Shown here: positions 63,413 to 64,000 of the stretch, piece after piece | How the letters are laid out: each line of letters begins with the position of its first letter | Position numbering within the stretch: position 1 is the first letter of the stretch | The notes under the pieces: model-generated | The model's database searches: none | What the model saw: only the letters and a program-made list of their open reading frames with translations | What the model was told of the DNA's origin: nothing | Program-made: the position numbers and the translations under genes | NCBI RefSeq assembly: GCF_000160075.2 | Contig: NZ_KI535340.1 | Span: forward strand, 763,905 to 827,904 | Source of the DNA: Abiotrophia defectiva ATCC 49176 | Lineage (GTDB): Bacteria > Bacillota > Bacilli > Lactobacillales > Aerococcaceae | Reading direction: 5' to 3' | Length of the DNA stretch: 64,000 bases

Positions 63413-63457
63413 AGTGTACCTCCTAAAATATGGTTCCTAAATCATGATGATGAGAAA

Positions 63458-63486
63458 AGTATACACTACTCCGGCTTATTTTACAA
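63458..63486 (-). promoter_or_regulatory. Promoter of the liv operon
   Basis: On the minus strand TTGTAA and TATACT are exactly 17 bp apart, about 45 bases upstream of the livJ start codon. Confidence 0.7.
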
Positions 63487-63621
63487 TGCTTTTATTAAAG
63501 TTTTTTAATCTTTTGCTCATTTTCTTGTCTAGCCCTTATGTGGCGCGGAATCGGTGCCGTTTTGGGTGGCTGGCTGGTGGGGGATTTCTGGTTTGTGGCC
63601 TGTTTTGGGTGGTTTCTTGGG

Positions 63622-63740
63622 GAGCCAGTGGTCCACTCGGCGGAGTGGACCACTGGCTCGGAGCTTTTCCTAGTTTTTGGCCCGTTTTCGGCGATTTCCG
63701 GGGAGCTAGTGGTCCACTCGATGGAGTGGACCACTGGCTC
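63622..63740. repeat. Two tandem 81-bp units with 17-bp hairpins
   Basis: The first hairpin (63622-63659) has a perfect 17-bp stem starting GAGCCAGTGGTCC with a 4-base loop. The second (63703-63740) is the same with one mismatch (GAGCTAGTGG). The flanking sequence also repeats (GAGCTTTTC, GGCCCGTTTTCGG...GGGGAG), giving an 81-bp period; a partial third unit lies upstream at about 63598-63621. The 450 bases between livJ and the IS carry no convincing gene. Confidence 0.85.
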
Positions 63741-63783
63741 GAAGCTTTTCTTAGCTTTTGACCTAGTTTCGGATTAAGTCCCT

Positions 63784-64000
63784 ATAATTGTGTAAAAAGA
63801 AAAAGCCAGGTAATCTCTGGTACAATGTAGTTGTCGGAAAACATTGAAAGAGGAGATTACCATGACTTACCTTAATATTAACCTAAAACTTGAAGAATTA
63901 ACAGAGGCAGTTTTAAACAGTGACATGAACACGCTCATGAAGTCGCTGGCCATTACCGTCTTCAATGCCTACATGGAAGAAGAACGCCACCAGTTCATCC
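63784..64000 (+). mobile_element. Left end of an IS256-family insertion sequence (truncated by window)
   Basis: An ATTGTGTAAAAAG segment about 75 bases upstream of the transposase start resembles terminal repeats of IS256-family elements. The transposase N-terminus follows, and the element continues beyond the window, so the right end and target duplication cannot be seen. The left boundary is approximate. Confidence 0.65.
63862..64000 (+). CDS. IS256-family transposase, N-terminal fragment
   Basis: Forty-six residues are visible, beginning TYLNINLKLEELTEAVLNS and including SLAITVFNAYMEEERHQFI. This matches the N-terminal start of mutator-type (IS256) transposases, in which an N-terminal DNA-binding helix region precedes the DDE catalytic domain. 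AGAGGAG lies ahead of the ATG at 63862. The gene runs off the window edge. Confidence 0.85.
   Translation, partial: MTYLNINLKLEELTEAVLNSDMNTLMKSLAITVFNAYMEEERHQFI

Noticed and set aside
63444..63777. Three overlapping open frames on both strands carrying a repeated VHSxEWTTGS peptide
   Set aside because: The repeated peptide comes from the two hairpins read in different frames. None of the frames has a good ribosome binding site, and the liv promoter lies inside one of them.

Overview
The window looks like a chromosomal segment of a Gram-positive, low-to-mid GC Firmicute of the order Lactobacillales. The evidence is the gene order (comFA-comFC-hpf-secA, prfB-ftsE-ftsX), an LPxTG surface protein, a ccrZ-type kinase, strong AGGAGG ribosome binding sites and a streptococcal/staphylococcal-style type VIIb secretion locus. 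Base composition and gene content would fit an Aerococcaceae member (Abiotrophia/Aerococcus-like), but that placement is a guess. Almost all genes are on the minus strand.

Layout. 1-5.9 kb: truncated ccrZ, an MFS exporter, ftsX-ftsE-prfB (prfB with its autoregulatory +1 frameshift), and a MerR regulator divergent from a small membrane protein. 6-10.8 kb: a DUF1697 gene and a five-gene operon (XRE repressor, DUF3278 protein, 2-TM protein, ABC ATPase, ABC permease fused to a CPBP protease) with a strong promoter flanked by palindromic operators. 10.8-18 kb: secA, hpf, comFC, comFA and a Na/Pi transporter. 18.2-22.3 kb: a 1357-residue LPxTG adhesin with nine Cna_B repeats. 22.5-26.8 kb: ketopantoate reductase-like gene, PTS-like EIIC, yidD, TVP38/DedA-like protein, M24 peptidase. 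26.9-31.2 kb: a TPP-riboswitch operon with an HMP/thiamine-precursor ABC transporter (thiXYZ) plus an amidase.

31.3-57.4 kb is the notable part: a type VIIb secretion locus. The core genes esxA, esaA, essA, esaB, essB and essC are all present. Two effector modules have a lipase-like domain at the N-terminus and a helical segment at the C-terminus, the reverse of LXG toxins and like the staphylococcal TslA arrangement. One module sits after essC; the other is inserted between esxA and esaA. Each has two small helical partner genes and a membrane-anchored protein just upstream that is a candidate immunity factor (a tandem-lipoprotein-like family and DUF1310). Upstream of esxA lies a ~10 kb island of orphan paralogues: ten members of an undescribed ~180-205-residue family with a conserved C-terminal INGxxV...TWYxWY module, two lipoproteins, three DUF1310 proteins and two DUF805 membrane proteins. 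The island is bounded by two copies of the esxA promoter and esxA 3' UTR; the distal copy has lost esxA. One island gene carries a frameshift in an 8-base homopolymer.

57.5-64 kb: a small membrane protein, a CBS/ACT protein with the livFGMH-livJ branched-chain amino-acid transporter, a tandem pair of 17-bp-stem hairpins, and the left end of an IS256-family element that runs off the window.

How it fits together: EsxA and the Ess/Esa membrane proteins would export the lipase effectors with their helical partners. The membrane-anchored proteins with extracytoplasmic domains would protect the cell, and the island would store immunity against effectors of related strains. Effector and immunity roles are inferred from domain order and gene position.
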